Of a DNA stretch of 64,000 nt, positions 33,840-46,096 are shown in pieces. The notes beneath the pieces are model-generated. The model was not told where the DNA came from. It was given only the letters and a program-made list of their open reading frames with translations, and ran no database searches. Source of the stretch: Gnetum montanum (Eukaryota > Streptophyta > Gnetopsida > Gnetales > Gnetaceae); NCBI GenBank assembly GCA_015680685.1, contig MNCI01020745.1:540193-604192 (forward strand), read 5' to 3'. The translations under genes and the position numbers were made by a program. The first letter of the stretch is position 1; each line of letters opens with the position of its first letter.

Positions 33840-36700
33840 TCCTAGGTAGTGGTGATTCTTGAGGCTTTGAGGGACCTTCATCGGCTTTACACACAAGCAG
33901 TAAAGGTGGCTATGATTATCCTGCTATTTCTATGACTTTAGTTAGGAGGTGGAAAGTATCCAAAAATGCTTTCCTTTTCTCCTCCTTACTCTAGGGATCA
34001 TGCACCATCCATGAAGCTTCCCTAATGTGGGTCAAAATAGGCACATCCTAAGGAAATAGGATTATTGGAAACAACTCCTTTACATAGACGAACCAGACAA
34101 CAAACTATTTGTGTTCGATGTCAGATGCCTAGACTGTGTTCTTTAGCTCCTAGTAGTCATTCGTCTGTTTGGCTAGGTTCTCAGCAATAGATCATTAATC
34201 TCTGAATCAAGCTCTAAGAACTTCAATTTAGTGTTAGAAATCTCAAGCTTCTACTTAGTGTCCTTGTGGTGCTTGAACTTAGCCTCGTATAGCAGATACA
34301 AGCTAGCCACTTATTTCTCTAATTTTGACTATGGTCGTCTAGCTGTTAACATTGTTAGTTTACATAATGAAGATTGGCCAACTCCATGTACTCTATCATT
34401 TCCTTGATTTGCTACTCCTTTAAGTGAATCTCTACTTTGTTGTAGGCTTCAATCCCATCAACAATGGGTTGCCACATCTCCTTTTCTTATTCAAGTTGCT
34501 AGAAGGATTCCTTTAGTTTCACCTTCATCATCTAAATTTTCTTTTCATTCACTTCCTTCTATAGGCCAACCTGGTCCCTATAATGATTCTTCACTTTCTC
34601 AAATTTGAGGGCTTTGTTCTTCCAGGCAGTGATCTTGGTGGCCTATTTCTGGCATAAGGTGTGTACCTCCTCCATTGATAGATTACAATTTTCTATGGTC
34701 AATTTCCTTAATTTAGTGTTTACCCTGGCAAGCTACTCCTATTTTTGATGAATGAATTCTTGCATTTGATCTCTCTGAGCATCAACATTTTGTAGGTGAT
34801 GATTCTGTGCAATCAATGCTTCATTCTCTTGGTGCATCTGATTCAAATCTTTTTGGATTGAATGCCTTGTAGCTTCTGCTACAGATTATTTAAAGATGGC
34901 TATCACTACCTCCTCCTCAGCCTTCTGAAATCATTCTTGAAGCTCTTTGATAGCTTCATCTTTTTTCATCGCAAGGTTGAGGATTACTTGATCTGTAGGT
35001 TGGGTATGAAGTTTGGCAACCTCTACATCCAAGTGTTGATTTTTCTCTTGGGCCCTTTCTAGTTGCCTCTTCAAAATAATGCATTTTCCCCTTGCATTCA
35101 ATAGCTCTAACTGGGTTACAGTGATGTTCTTTGGAAGATCAAAAATGTTTGAAGTTGGTTGCCCATTTCTTACTAGTTGTTCTAACAATTTTTCATACTA
35201 AGTGACATTTAATTTTTTCTTGACCATGCTTGCAAACTTTTGCACACCTTGAAGTGTAGATATGTCTGGTATAGATACCATAGGTGCATTCAATGCTTCT
35301 ACAACATGACCAGCCATTACTTCCATCACTATCTCCTACCCTTTGTGTTGCATCACCAAGACAGTTGCCTCTTCTCCTTCCTTCAACCACATTGAGAAAG
35401 TGATGGCATTCCCAAAGATTTCTAGGAATAGATGGTATGTTTTTAATGAAACCATCACCTCTTGAGCATTGGGATCTAACCTCGAAGGTAGCTACATTCT
35501 TTGGACAGAGAAAATAAGAACACCTCTCTTAATCTAGCTAGCTATTCAGGCCATCTCATTAAGGTGACTCATCGCTGGTGGGTACATAGATGGATATGCC
35601 CCACTCATTCCTGCTTGTTACTCTTATTCACTCAAGAGCTATTCTCAAATTTTGCATAGATGCTCAATGGTTGCATAGGCCTCTAGTGTTGTCTCCTAAG
35701 TGGGTGGTGGTGGTAGCAACTCCTCTAATTGAGTCATTATTGGCATCTTCTCTTTCATGATCTTGGACCATGAGGCTAAAGGAGTATGCCTAAGTGTGTC
35801 ATTGGAGTAGCAAACAATGCCTGTCCTTTTGCAAAGTTTTTAGATGAGACATGGAAAGGGTAGGGTCTTCCTTCCACATTCATTTTCTTTAAAATGCTTC
35901 TTAATTTCCAAGTATAACAATTGTGGAAGGTTAATGAGGAACTTCTGGCTTAGAGTGGCACATGCTTAGGTGGAGAAAGTAGTCACCTTGCTTGGCCTCA
36001 CCATTGGATTGAGGTGATAGGCTGCAATCTTGAAGTAAATCTGCTCTGTCGATGTGAACGCACCATACTCTTTACAGTCCACCCCATAGCAATGCTAGGT
36101 CCACTCCTTCTTGGCCTTAAGGTCACCTTGCATGGATAATTCTACCAACTATGTTCCAGTGTCAGGCAACCCAAGTGCTTGTGCAACCACTTCTACCGAA
36201 TAGGACACTTGAATGTGCTTAATCTTGACTATGGATCCTAGCCTTTGATTATTCTAGAAGAGGTATGTTTCTCACATGTGCTACTCCCCACTAGATGTGA
36301 TGATTGGCCACATGGGATAGGTTTGTAGTTGAGTTTTGACATCCTCTAAAGCTTTTTCAAGAAATGGCCTGAAGTTGATCTCTCAAAGGATTGATCGTTG
36401 GATCTCTCAAGACTTAATGATATTAAGGCAAGCTTGAGTCAAAGTGATCTTAAGCCTTGGCATGGGACCAAGCACTTCTCCTCTTTGTGATTGTTTGGTT
36501 AGCACTTCTTCCTCTAGAATCTATCAGATAGATTCCACTTTAGGGTCCTCATGAAGAGGTCATGTTGCATGGGTTGCCTCAGGTAGTTCTTGGCCTTGTT
36601 CTTACTAGCCTCTTCTAGCTTTGGGTTTTTTCTCCTATGGTTGCAAGGTTTCTCCTTCCTACAGACATTTTTGTTTTATGCCATCTATAATCACAATAAG
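33840..36700 (-). pseudogene. Third ORF of element C (coiled-coil protein), broken
   Basis: Read on the minus strand, the same blocks as in A and B appear in order: an N-terminal globular part near 36000-36400; the helical block at 34931-35188 (FDLPKNITVTQLELLNARGK, then KRQLERAQEKNQHLDVEVAK); and a tail near 33840-34100 with YLGLFDLL-like text. In the three elements the conserved text is in the globular region, the NNITATQ...RGKS block and the tail, while frames are broken independently. Function unknown. Confidence 0.65.
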
Positions 36701-37151
36701 ACCATGGATTAGCAATCATTGTGTAACTTTAAAACAACTGGAATACCTTATCTCTTAAGGATTGTTACACTTGGCTAAGTTATGATTATGGCTAATTTAA
36801 TTAATCTGATTGTCATTTATTTATGTATTTTCATTAATAAATCACCCCAAAGGTTGTTGGAAGGATTAATTTATGAAAAAGTTGATGTTTATATGTGGTT
36901 AAGATTATTAACCCTTGGGGAAGTTAGGAAAATTTTCAAAAAAAAATTCATTAATTTTTCATCAAAAACATTAAGGTTTATGGCCCCCATGATAAAGATC
37001 TTACCTTTGGCACCTGCAAGAACAAAAAACAAAGTGATTTGAACAAAAAATTTGAAAGTTATGAGCTTTGGAAGGTTTTGGGCTTTGAAAATTTTCAAAA
37101 ACTCCCCTTGTGTTATGAGTAAATGGCAAAAAATTGCAAAGTATCTAGTAG

Positions 37152-37260
37152 TATATATAGGGTTTTTACACTACATCGATGAGGCCTGGTTGACTGGTCC
37201 TCATTGACTAGGCTGGATGCATCGATGGGACCTCAACGATGCAATTTTTGATCACTGTAG
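37152..37260 (-). promoter_or_regulatory. Internal palindromic module with TATA box, upstream of the third ORF of element C
   Basis: On the minus strand: GCATCGATG (37219-37227), GGCCTCATCGATG-type text (CATCGATG at 37174-37181), then TATATATA (37152-37159). The third ORF begins about 450 bp further. The order and ATCGAT core repeat the element's own LTR promoter. The equivalent module in B uses GTATAC. Confidence 0.55.
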
Positions 37261-38068
37261 TCAAACTTTGACCCTAGTCAAACTTGCAAAATATGAAGAA
37301 TTTTTGAGTAAAATTTGTGTCAAATGAAAGCTTAAAAGACTAAGAATAGTATGAAAACATGAGAATATGGTGTTTAAGCACATAAATTTTAGAAAAAAGG
37401 AGAAAATTTGATTTAGTGGATGAATGAAATGAAACATTAAGGAGATTGAGTGATTTACTCAATGGAAAATGTCAAAAAAAAAATTGTAGCAATGTCAAAG
37501 GTAAGGAACATTAACTAATCAAGCCAAGAGTTGTGCAAGTGGGTCCTCCCCAAAGCAAGCTCATGCCCTTTTTACCCTTGCATAACCTCAACTAAGGAGT
37601 TTGTGGGACCCATAGTCAACTTAATGATCATGACAAGTTAAGGACCAACCCAGAAGAATCTACCTAAGAATCCCAACACATTAGACTAAGACATAGAGCA
37701 TAACATAGAACCCAGTAGTAAGCTAAGTTATGGCAGCATGGATGGATGATAGAGAAGGTGGAATGGAGTTCCAAATTGAAGTCATCAGAAGTCCCTTATG
37801 GAATTTGTGGCTAAAATGGTCCTAGAATTTCCATCCTCAATCCAAACCAAAACCATCTACTTTCAATGACTTTGCATTACCACTCCCAGGCCAATCCATC
37901 CACTCAAGACACAAGAATGCTTCCACAAAACAACCACCATTCCACAAAGAGAAGAAAAGAGAAGTAGGAAGTGAGAGAGAGAGAGGGCCTTAGTTAGAGG
38001 ATACCTTTAGGCATAGGTGCATGTCGTTTGAGTCCCATAACTAGTGCTTGTAGCCCTTATATTTTTCT

Positions 38069-38242
38069 AAGGGGTGTGCTTTGAAATCCCATTGTTTTTT
38101 TTTCTTTTTTTTTCTTTTTTTTTTTTTGAAATGGGAACCACACCATGTGAGGACTTATTCATGTCAAAGGGGTGGGCTTTGAATTCCCATTGTTTTTTTT
38201 TCTTTTTGGTTTTTTTCTTTTTGAAATGGAAACCACACCATG
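38069..38242 (-). repeat. Two tandem copies of an approximately 97-bp block with homopolymer cores
   Basis: Each copy runs GGGGTG(T/G)GCTTTGAA(A/T)(T/C)CCCATTG, a T-rich tract, then GAAATGG(G/A)AACCACACCATG. B and A carry a single full copy (11818-11890, 568-658, other strand). Extra copies probably arose by slippage. Confidence 0.75.
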
Positions 38243-38899
38243 CAATGACATTATTTTGACTTCCTTCGGTGGGTGGTTTAGAATGGTAAGAAGTCCATGA
38301 AAAACACTCAACCACTCAAGCAAGTAGAAGAGTACAAAGAGTAATGAGTTCCCTTGAAGTCATACCCTTTATAAACCTTTGAATTCTTCTTGATTCTGGA
38401 ACTACCAAGGTCACTGATTGATTAAAAGTTTCTTTAATGGAAGGGACCTTAGATTCCCAAAACAAAGAAAACCATAGAGTTCATTGGATGGGCAGATGAC
38501 ATGGACTCACTACTTGTTCCATAAAAAATAAACCATATCAAAGTCATCAAATATCAAAACTCAAAAATAAAAACTAGACATCGATAATCACAACATTAAG
38601 CACAAACCATCATTAGTAAACAACAACAACAACACTGTGTCCTATGAAAATAAAGCACTCTTTATTAGCAAAAATTAGAAAATATCACACTTAAACAAAA
38701 ATAAAGAAAAATAAAGTAAAGTATATAAGAAAGTGTAAAATAATAAAGAAGTTTCAAAGGTACTAAAGATGGTGTAAAATTAGAAAAATTTGAAAAATCC
38801 AAAAACATGAAAAAAAAGTAGAAAAAACTAAGAAGCCAATTTGATGGTTAGCACAGATGGCCATATTTCCCACAACTAAGTTGGAAAGAGGAGGTCCAA

Positions 38900-40160
38900 A
38901 AAATAGAATGTGGTTGTCCATTTGTTGAGGTGGTAGTTACATTGGCCTATCATTTTTTTAGGAAAGGCTTTACTTATTGGATGTTGAGAAACTACTTTTT
39001 ATTTGGGCTATTAGGTTTGTAGATTATCATGATCCCAAAGGAAAAGGTTTGATCAATTATATAAGGCTCCTCCCACAATGTTTGGAATTTTATCTTTTAG
39101 GATGCATGTGTGGTATTCTAGTAGAGAACCTTATCTCCTAGTTGAAATTTTACTTTCCTAATTATAATGTCATGACATTGCGTGCTAAATGCCTTGTTCA
39201 CCTCATTCAAGGATAGGGCCACTAATCAATTTTCATCTAACATGTTTAGATTGATTAATCTTTCCTTCTATGCTAGACTTAGGTCAAGACTTAGATGATA
39301 GGCCGCTGAGAGTGTATGGATTTCAAATTGGATTGGGAGCATTGGAAGTTTCCCATACACTAACTCGTAGGAAGAATAGTTAATAGAAAGTTTCCAAGTT
39401 AAGCAATAAGCCTAGAGAGCATCTTTAAGTTTTGTACCTCGGTCCTTTCTATATTTGCTAATGGTTCGTGTTAGTATTTTCATAATCTCTCAATTGGTTA
39501 CGTATGCTTGACCATTAACTTGGGGATGGTAAGGTGTTGTTAATTTATTATCTACCCCCAAGTGTTGCATTAAACTTCAAAATGTGGCACCTGTGAAATG
39601 AGTTCCATTATTAAAAATAAGTGAACGTGGCACCCCAAACCTATTCACGATATTTTGTTGTATAAATTTGGTAGTAGTAGATGATGTACAATCAATAACA
39701 TCTATCACTTCTACCCATTGTGTGTAGGAGGTAACTACTAATATAATATACATCTTTCCATTAGACATGGGCATGATGGGACCCATAAAGTCAACACCCC
39801 ATATGTCGAAAGGTTCCAGTGGTTTAATCCACTATTGAGGACCTTCCATACAAGTGGTCATCTCCTTGTCTCATTGACAATGTTCACAAGACTTGACAAA
39901 CTAGTGGGCATCCTTAAAGATTGCAGGCCAATCGTATCTTGCCATCAAGATTTTTATGATCGTGCATCTCCCTGCATAGTGACCTCCCCAAGGCCCTTCT
40001 TGAGCATCCTGGAGAACATGCAATTGATCTTCCTCAGGGACACACCAGTAGATCAGGCCATTCACACACACCTTGTAAAGATGTCCATTGATTTCCATGA
40101 AGTATTTGACCTGATGAAGAAACTATTACCTTTTCCTAAAATCCAAGTCTTGTGACATCT
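38900..40160 (-). pseudogene. pol: Integrase region of element C pol, broken
   Basis: HHCC zinc finger: GGHYAGRCTIIKILMARYDW, then CEHCQ (39850-40000). Catalytic core: WGVDFMGPIMPMSNGKMY (first Asp), RFGVPRSLIFNNGTHFTGA (second Asp now Asn), PYHPQVNGQAYVTN (Glu position changed). C-terminal part: FQLGDKVLYYNTHA near 39110-39150. This domain is entirely missing from B. It would catalyse insertion; the changed acidic residues make this copy inactive. Confidence 0.88.
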
Positions 40161-40299
40161 CTTGAGTAAGAAGATATGCAAACATGTCATTATACCATGT
40201 TTCTTTTACATAAGTTTTTTTAGTTATTACTCTTGTAAAGAGGAGTTCATATGGAAACTAATCAAAGAGTAGGCTCTCTTCCTCTTTATTATCCCATCT

Positions 40300-41720
40300 T
40301 AAGTGAGAAAGGTGGTCAACAACCACATTCTTGGTCCCTTTTTGATCTACCATCGTGAGATCAAATTCTTGCAAGATCACAAGCTACTGTATGACATGAG
40401 GGCTCACCATTGGCTTATTCATGAGGGAGAGAATTCCATTGTGGTCCATATGAACAAATACTTTATAATCAAGCACATACTGCTGAACTTTTCTAGTGTG
40501 TACACCACTACCATTAGTTATTTTTCTATGGTGGTGTAATTTAATTGTGCTCCCACAAGGCTTTGACTCACACAGTGGATGTAGTATGGATGTTTTTTAT
40601 CATCCATCTACATGAGTATTGCTCCCAAAGCATAGTTAGATGCATCTATCATGATGTGAAAAGGTTTGGACCAATCTAGTGCTCATAGGATTGGTGTTTC
40701 CATGATTTTCTCTTTTAATTATTGGAATTCATGTTCACATTCCTTAGTCCAAATCAAGGGTGCATCTTTCTTTGTAAGCTCTACCAACAACTTTGTGATC
40801 TTAGAGAAATCTCAATAAACCATCTATAGTAGCCAATGTGTCCAAGGAATGATCAGACATCTTTAATGATCTTTGGTTGGTGTGTTATTCCTTGGATAAC
40901 CCTTATTCTTTTTTGGTTTTACCTAAATCCCTTTTTGTAGAATTCAATGCCTTAGCACTGTGCCTTATTGGATCATAAGATGGCTCTTTTGTTAGTTGAG
41001 TTGTAGGTTTGTCTCTACACATCTCTTTAGTACTTGCTCAAGTCAGTCTAATGCTTACTTCAATGTAGCTCCATAGGTGGAGAAGTCATCCATGGAGACT
41101 TCAACAACACTACCGATCTAATGTTGAAAGATACTAAGGACCAAGAATTGAAAGGTTGCAAGGAGATTGCACAGACCAAATGGAATCTTATAATATGCAA
41201 AAGTCCCCTAAGGACTTGTGAATGTTGTCTTGGCCTGATCTTTTGGCACAATTTGAATTTGGTTATAGCTAATGTAACCATCCAAGAAACTATAATAACA
41301 GTGCCTAGATATAGTATCTAACACTTGATCTACAAATGACAAATGAAAGTGATCTTTAAAAATTGCCATATTTAACATCCTAAAGTTGATAAAAACCTGC
41401 CATTTTCCATCCTTCTTTGGTACAATTATGATTGGACTAACCCACTAACTATTTGCAATTGGATAGATGAACCCTGCCTTGAGGAGTTACTCTATCTCCT
41501 CCTTGATGATTTACTTCAATTTGGGATTTAGCTGCCTCTATGGCTGCCTTCTAGGCTTCATGGTAGGGTCAATGTAAATGTGATGCTGGCATATCCTTGG
41601 ATCAATTCCTGTTAGCTCTAGATATGGCCAAGTAAAGGTTGTTGACCATTTATTCACCACTTTCAACAACTTTTCTTTTTATTCAAGAGAAAGTTTAGCA
41701 TTAATTATGACCAGTTTACC
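40300..41720 (-). pseudogene. pol: Reverse transcriptase and RNase H of element C pol, broken
   Basis: On the minus strand RT keeps an intact catalytic centre: SMDDFSTYG, with MDD at 41085-41093. Upstream are the fingers (NPKLK-type leader near 41520) and downstream the thumb, frameshifted near 40850. Native RNase H follows at about 40480-40680 (FHIMIDASNYALGAIL, LNYTTIEK, LMVVVYTLEKF). The order and text parallel B (9688-11100), so both are Athila-lineage pol. Confidence 0.85.
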
Positions 41721-41959
41721 ATTCTTTAAAAATGCATACTCCATTCCAACCAGTAAAGTTTTTAGCTCTAAGCGCTCCTACTTGAAGTGATCAGGGATTT
41801 CCAACTCTCCCCAACAAGTATTATCATTTTCATTAGATATTTGAGAATGAACTTGTTTAATTTTATCCATGCCTTCAACATATGGACAAGTTAAACTCTC
41901 AGTTGGCTTCATGCATATTGTGCTACTATCTAAGTTAACTATCAACCACTGGGTGCCCT

Positions 41960-42425
41960 CCTGCTTTGTGGCTGCTATGTATAAACACCTTTGAATATTA
42001 ATTTCTTGTGCACACTAATTATATGCCTTAATGTATGTTCTCTTGATGGACCAAATCTTTTACATGCAATTTATGCTTCTTCTCAATTTTTCCTAGCTTA
42101 TTTTCCTTGGATATTTCTAAAGATAGGTCCTTTATACCCATTCTTATGACAACCATGCTTAACCAAGCTTTTCCCATGATGATGGGGAAGTCATTTTTGC
42201 AATTGTCCATCTTGATTACTACGGAATCAATAGGATAGGACCAATCATAAACCATGGTTGCAATGTCTTCTACTAATCCTAGAGGGATAGTAATTGATTG
42301 ATTTGCTAATTCTAGATGAATGTTGTTCTTCTTAAGAGGTGGTAGGTTATGAGCCTTGTACATGTCATGGGAGATGAGATTAACTCTGAAACTAGAGTTA
42401 AGAAGAGCCTTGCATGGCTCTTGTC
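41960..42425 (-). pseudogene. pol: Protease region of element C pol
   Basis: RVNLISHDMYKAHNLPPL, then HLELANQSITIPLGLVEDI, then NDFPIIMGKAWLS on the minus strand. The active-site Asp-Leu-Gly of this family (DLGS in B) is changed here to LLNSSF, so the protease is dead. The flap and GKAW-like segment are well kept (42028-42363). Confidence 0.78.
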
Positions 42426-42639
42426 TAGCAATCTATAGATAGATGAGTGGACTTCCTAGGTTAGATCTTTTAGTAGGAAGATTGTTAGCCTTAATCCAAT
42501 TGAAAACAAGATGAGTTAGCATTATAGTGCAGATCCTAGGTAGCACTTGGTTTGAATGACACTTAAAGGTGTTTGATGTAGAGGATGAGGGTGTTAAAGA
42601 TGTAAGGAGATCAGCCAAACTAGGTTGTGAGGGCTAGAG

Positions 42640-45000
42640 AGGACTACTAGGCTAGAAGAAAGGTCTTTCTCATGATCGATTATCTAGACCACTCAGCTAA
42701 AAGACTGGTTGTGAGTGTACAACCCTTGTAGCACTTCATTTTTGCGGCTATGGAGGAATCTCACCCTGCATGGATAAAGTAGGAGGTAACTAGGTTGAAG
42801 ATGAAGGTGTATGTGTAGAGGGATGTGAAGGATGATAAGGATATGAATATGGGTTTTCCCCTTGAGTAGATGGTGAATGTGTTTAGTGGTACTCTAGACG
42901 GTAATAGTGATGTTGGAATGATGCATGACTTATAGAACTTCTAGGGGAGATGGGCTACTAAACATAGTATCCGTATGGATCTAGTTGCCTATAATGGTAC
43001 TACTACCTTGGTGGTGGAATTCCCCACAATTGTGGTTGATACCACTGTTGGTATTGTTCATACAATTGTGGAGGAGTTCTACTTGGGTAGTAAGCTTGTT
43101 ATTGCTAGTGGAATTGTCTTGGACTACCTTGAGGGTAAGGCAATCATCTTGGAGCTTGTCTACATGTTAGGTGAGGATTCAATGCATACACTCCAAACTC
43201 TTGTAAGTGTGACACTATAGGGCAACATCCTTTTGGGTGTTCATATTAGCAAATGTCATATTTAGTTTCAACATCAAAGTCAGACTCCACAACATCTTCT
43301 ACTATAATAACTTTGAATTTTCCTCTTTGGTACGCATGTTCAACTTCTTTTCGCCTCCTACAATTATCATCACTATTTTGCTCTTTGGATTTTTTAGAAA
43401 TGTTCAAAATAGTTTGAAATTTTTTATCCAAAAAGTCCCATAATTTTTCAACCTTGGCTAAAATATTAGAAATAGATTTTTAAATGGTCAAGGTCTTTCT
43501 ATTCACCACTTCATCAAGTGGTGATTCCTCCTCATCACAAAATCAAACCTCTCATTTTTTGATGGAAGGGTCCCTATTATACTCTTCAATACTTTTCCTT
43601 TTTTTGTAGCTCACCTGCTTCTTTTACTACATGCTTGATTAACCTTTGAATCTAATAAGCTCTCAATTTAGACAATCTTCCTTGGGCATACACCCTAAGG
43701 GTTCTTCTTGTTTCTGCCCTAAGCCCAGCTATGATGTGACAAAGTTGTTCCCTTAGAGAGAAACCATGGCCAAGGCATCAATGTAGGAGTCAATAGTATT
43801 GGCCCATGGTGGCATCCAAGGGTTCATGTGCTTCCTATTTCTAGCCTTGAATTTTCCTTCTTAAATTAGACACTTTGGAGTATGTCTAGTATTTATCATT
43901 GAATAGCTCTAACATGGTACGTCATTAACAAATAGATTCCAATTCCAAACACCAGTACCAACATTTAGTTTCCTTGATGAGTATCCTAGAAAATAGTTTG
44001 AGTTTCTACCACTTTTTTTCTATGTTTTCTAAGGCATAGACATCTTGAAAAGCTTGTAGATGTGTTTGTGGATTAGAGCTGAATGCCCTTCAAATCTCGA
44101 GATATTTTTCATGTCTAGGCACTTGATTCAACTATCCTTCATATGCCTGGTAAGGATTTTCACTACCTCTACAATGTTGAGCATACTTTGAGTCACCAAT
44201 AGAGGTTCATCATCATCACTGCATCTATGACGCCGATGATGGTTTCAGCCACCCCTTCAATTTTGGTGGACTTCATGGTCATTATTGTTTTGCTAATCAC
44301 CTTCATCATGGTTGTTTCAACAACAGCTTCCATGAGAACCATTAGATGAAGAGGAATGTTCAAAATCAAATGAAGAGGATGAAGAGGAAGGTGGACCACC
44401 ACTGCGATCGTAGTGTCTACCACCACTCCTACGCTTGTTACGATCATCGTCCTTAGATCCCTTATTGTTGCAATGTTTAACCGAGTCCCTACCTTGGCTA
44501 CCACTCTTCTGGGAACCCAATTTATGAATAGTGGATCACAAGGTTAGTCTCACACCCTTGCCATTAGTAGCAAAGGGTTGAGAATCTTCATGTTGAGAAC
44601 CTTCAATAGGAGGATCCTCAATGTCATCTTGATTTAGTAGGAACAAGGGGTTGGTGTAATGTTTTCCCTTTGTAGCTTCATGGAGTTTCTCCTGATGTTG
44701 ATTGCATTTACATTGCGTTTTAGTGGGATAGTAGTTTCGAGTGTCATATCCATCCACAACATATTTTTCATGAAGATATACTATGCCTAACTTCTTAAGG
44801 ATTTTGAATAGTATCCTGGGTACAAATCGATTTGGGGGCAAGATGACATTGCCCTCCATATCACACCATCACAATTGTTCATCCTGATGTAGGATGAAGG
44901 TGAAGTTCAATACAAACTCATTTGGATGAGTGTATACCACCTTGCATTCTTGTGGGACTGGTGGTTTGGTATCCTTGTGCTTGTGAGAAGAAGAAGACAT
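42640..45000 (-). pseudogene. gag: gag of element C, broken
   Basis: Start at the minus-strand ATG (44998-45000), giving MSSSS, then KDTKPPVPQECKVVYTHPNE, collinear with B. The N-terminal domain runs to about 44540. A Ser/Asp/His-rich low-complexity part follows (44317-44520, with a run of six Ser), then the capsid-like core with stops near 43800-44160, the charged block FCDEEESPLDEVVN near 43500, and a Pro/Gln/Tyr-rich tail (42760-43100). No CCHC knuckle is seen. Confidence 0.8.
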
Positions 45001-45143
45001 TTTGAAAAAAAACAAAACAAAACAAAATTATCAATGTGCTTTTATAATTCTATGTATAGTGGAAATGATCTTGTCCTTAAGTTTCATACAATGATATTAA
45101 TGGTATTGACATAGACTTAAATAACGCAGATTCCACAAACAAA

Positions 45144-45162
45144 GTCCCTAGCAATGGTGCCA
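45144..45162 (-). other. Primer-binding site of element C (tRNA-Asp type)
   Basis: The minus strand reads TGGCACCATTGCTAGGGAC, one base from the LTR end. It differs from the expected TGGCGCCGTTGCCGGGGAC at four positions, all transitions. It confirms the decayed site in B. Confidence 0.85.
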
Positions 45163-45163
45163 A

Positions 45164-46096
45164 TGATGAGTGGTGAGGTACCCCTACACCCAACCATATG
45201 AATCATGAAGCATTCACATGCGACTTGGTCAAATTTTGTAGACTTTATCATTTCTAGTGCACTAGCCCTTTTAGGAAGTAAATCTAGCCTTAAGGTCAAT
45301 CATTGTCTTTCCAATTACACTTGTGACATTCATTAGTATGGTTAAGCGTAACTAAGGCATTCAATTTTTATCATTTTTATGTTTTATAGTTGGGTGCTTG
45401 AATTGTAGATAAAAAGGAATTTGATTAAATAATCTAAATTAACTAATTAGCTAATCATTTAACTAATTCTAACATAAGTATCTATTCCCACTTTTCGTAC
45501 AAATCCTCAACCCACGTATCCACTGCTGAGCAACCAAGTGCTATGCTACTAGGCATACCAAGCAATAATGCTACTAGTATTACCAAGCGAATACATGTTA
45601 CACTCGAAGCAGTTGTACTTATGTGTGTACTATATCTAGCTTAATTGCTTCATTAATGTAATAGCTAAAAAATATTTAATAACTAATTGAAAACATTTAA
45701 TAAATAGCTAAAAACAGTAAATTCATAAATGAAATAGCTAATCTATCCAAAGTGTTGCAAGGTTTATCAGAAATCTCATCTTTATTGCCTCATACACTAT
45801 CATGCTTAGGTACAACAATGCTCAAATAAAGATCCATACACTCAATGACTCCTATTGTGGGCACGCGGAGGAAAAATTATAACTTTCAAATGGAAAAAAT
45901 GCAAGAGCTCCAGTGCAACTACAATCTCTTCTTCACCATAAATGTGGTTGCACGCGTGTATTCATAGCTAACTATAGACACTACGTTGTTGGGACCATGT
46001 CAACACATGATATGATGCATCAACTAGGCCTTGTTGATGAGGCCCAAACAACAAGGCTGCATCGACGAGATGCAACCTACATAACATGACTCATCA
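45164..46096 (-). repeat. 5' LTR of element C (right)
   Basis: 933 bp, TGATGAGTGGTGAGG...GACTCATCA. It pairs with 32680-33582 over its whole length, with mostly transition differences and small indels, including in the palindromic U3 block (45960-46090). Confidence 0.92.

Larger units (their letters stand above)
36701..38880 (-). other. Non-coding interval between integrase and third ORF of element C
   Basis: No gene. It contains the internal promoter-like module (37152-37227), a block repeated in tandem (38069-38242), and at its pol-proximal end the tract that appears as 1-60 in A and just after 11100 in B. Confidence 0.6.
32680..46096 (-). mobile_element. Element C: Athila-like LTR retrotransposon with integrase, inserted in element D
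   Basis: About 13.4 kb, read on the minus strand: 5' LTR 45164-46096, tRNA-Asp-type primer site, gag, protease, RT, RNase H, integrase, non-coding interval with a palindrome-TATA module, third ORF, polypurine tract, 3' LTR 32680-33582. It interrupts the D LTR between AAATATATG and CCACAATTGG, which are adjacent in the intact D LTR (near 55750). The target duplication is imperfect (GTCA on the left if the LTR starts at 32683, GTACA on the right). All frames are broken. Confidence 0.92.

Noticed and set aside
38067-38315. Lys-rich minus-strand frame of about 82 codons
   Set aside because: It is produced by the T-rich homopolymers of the duplicated non-coding block; composition alone explains it.
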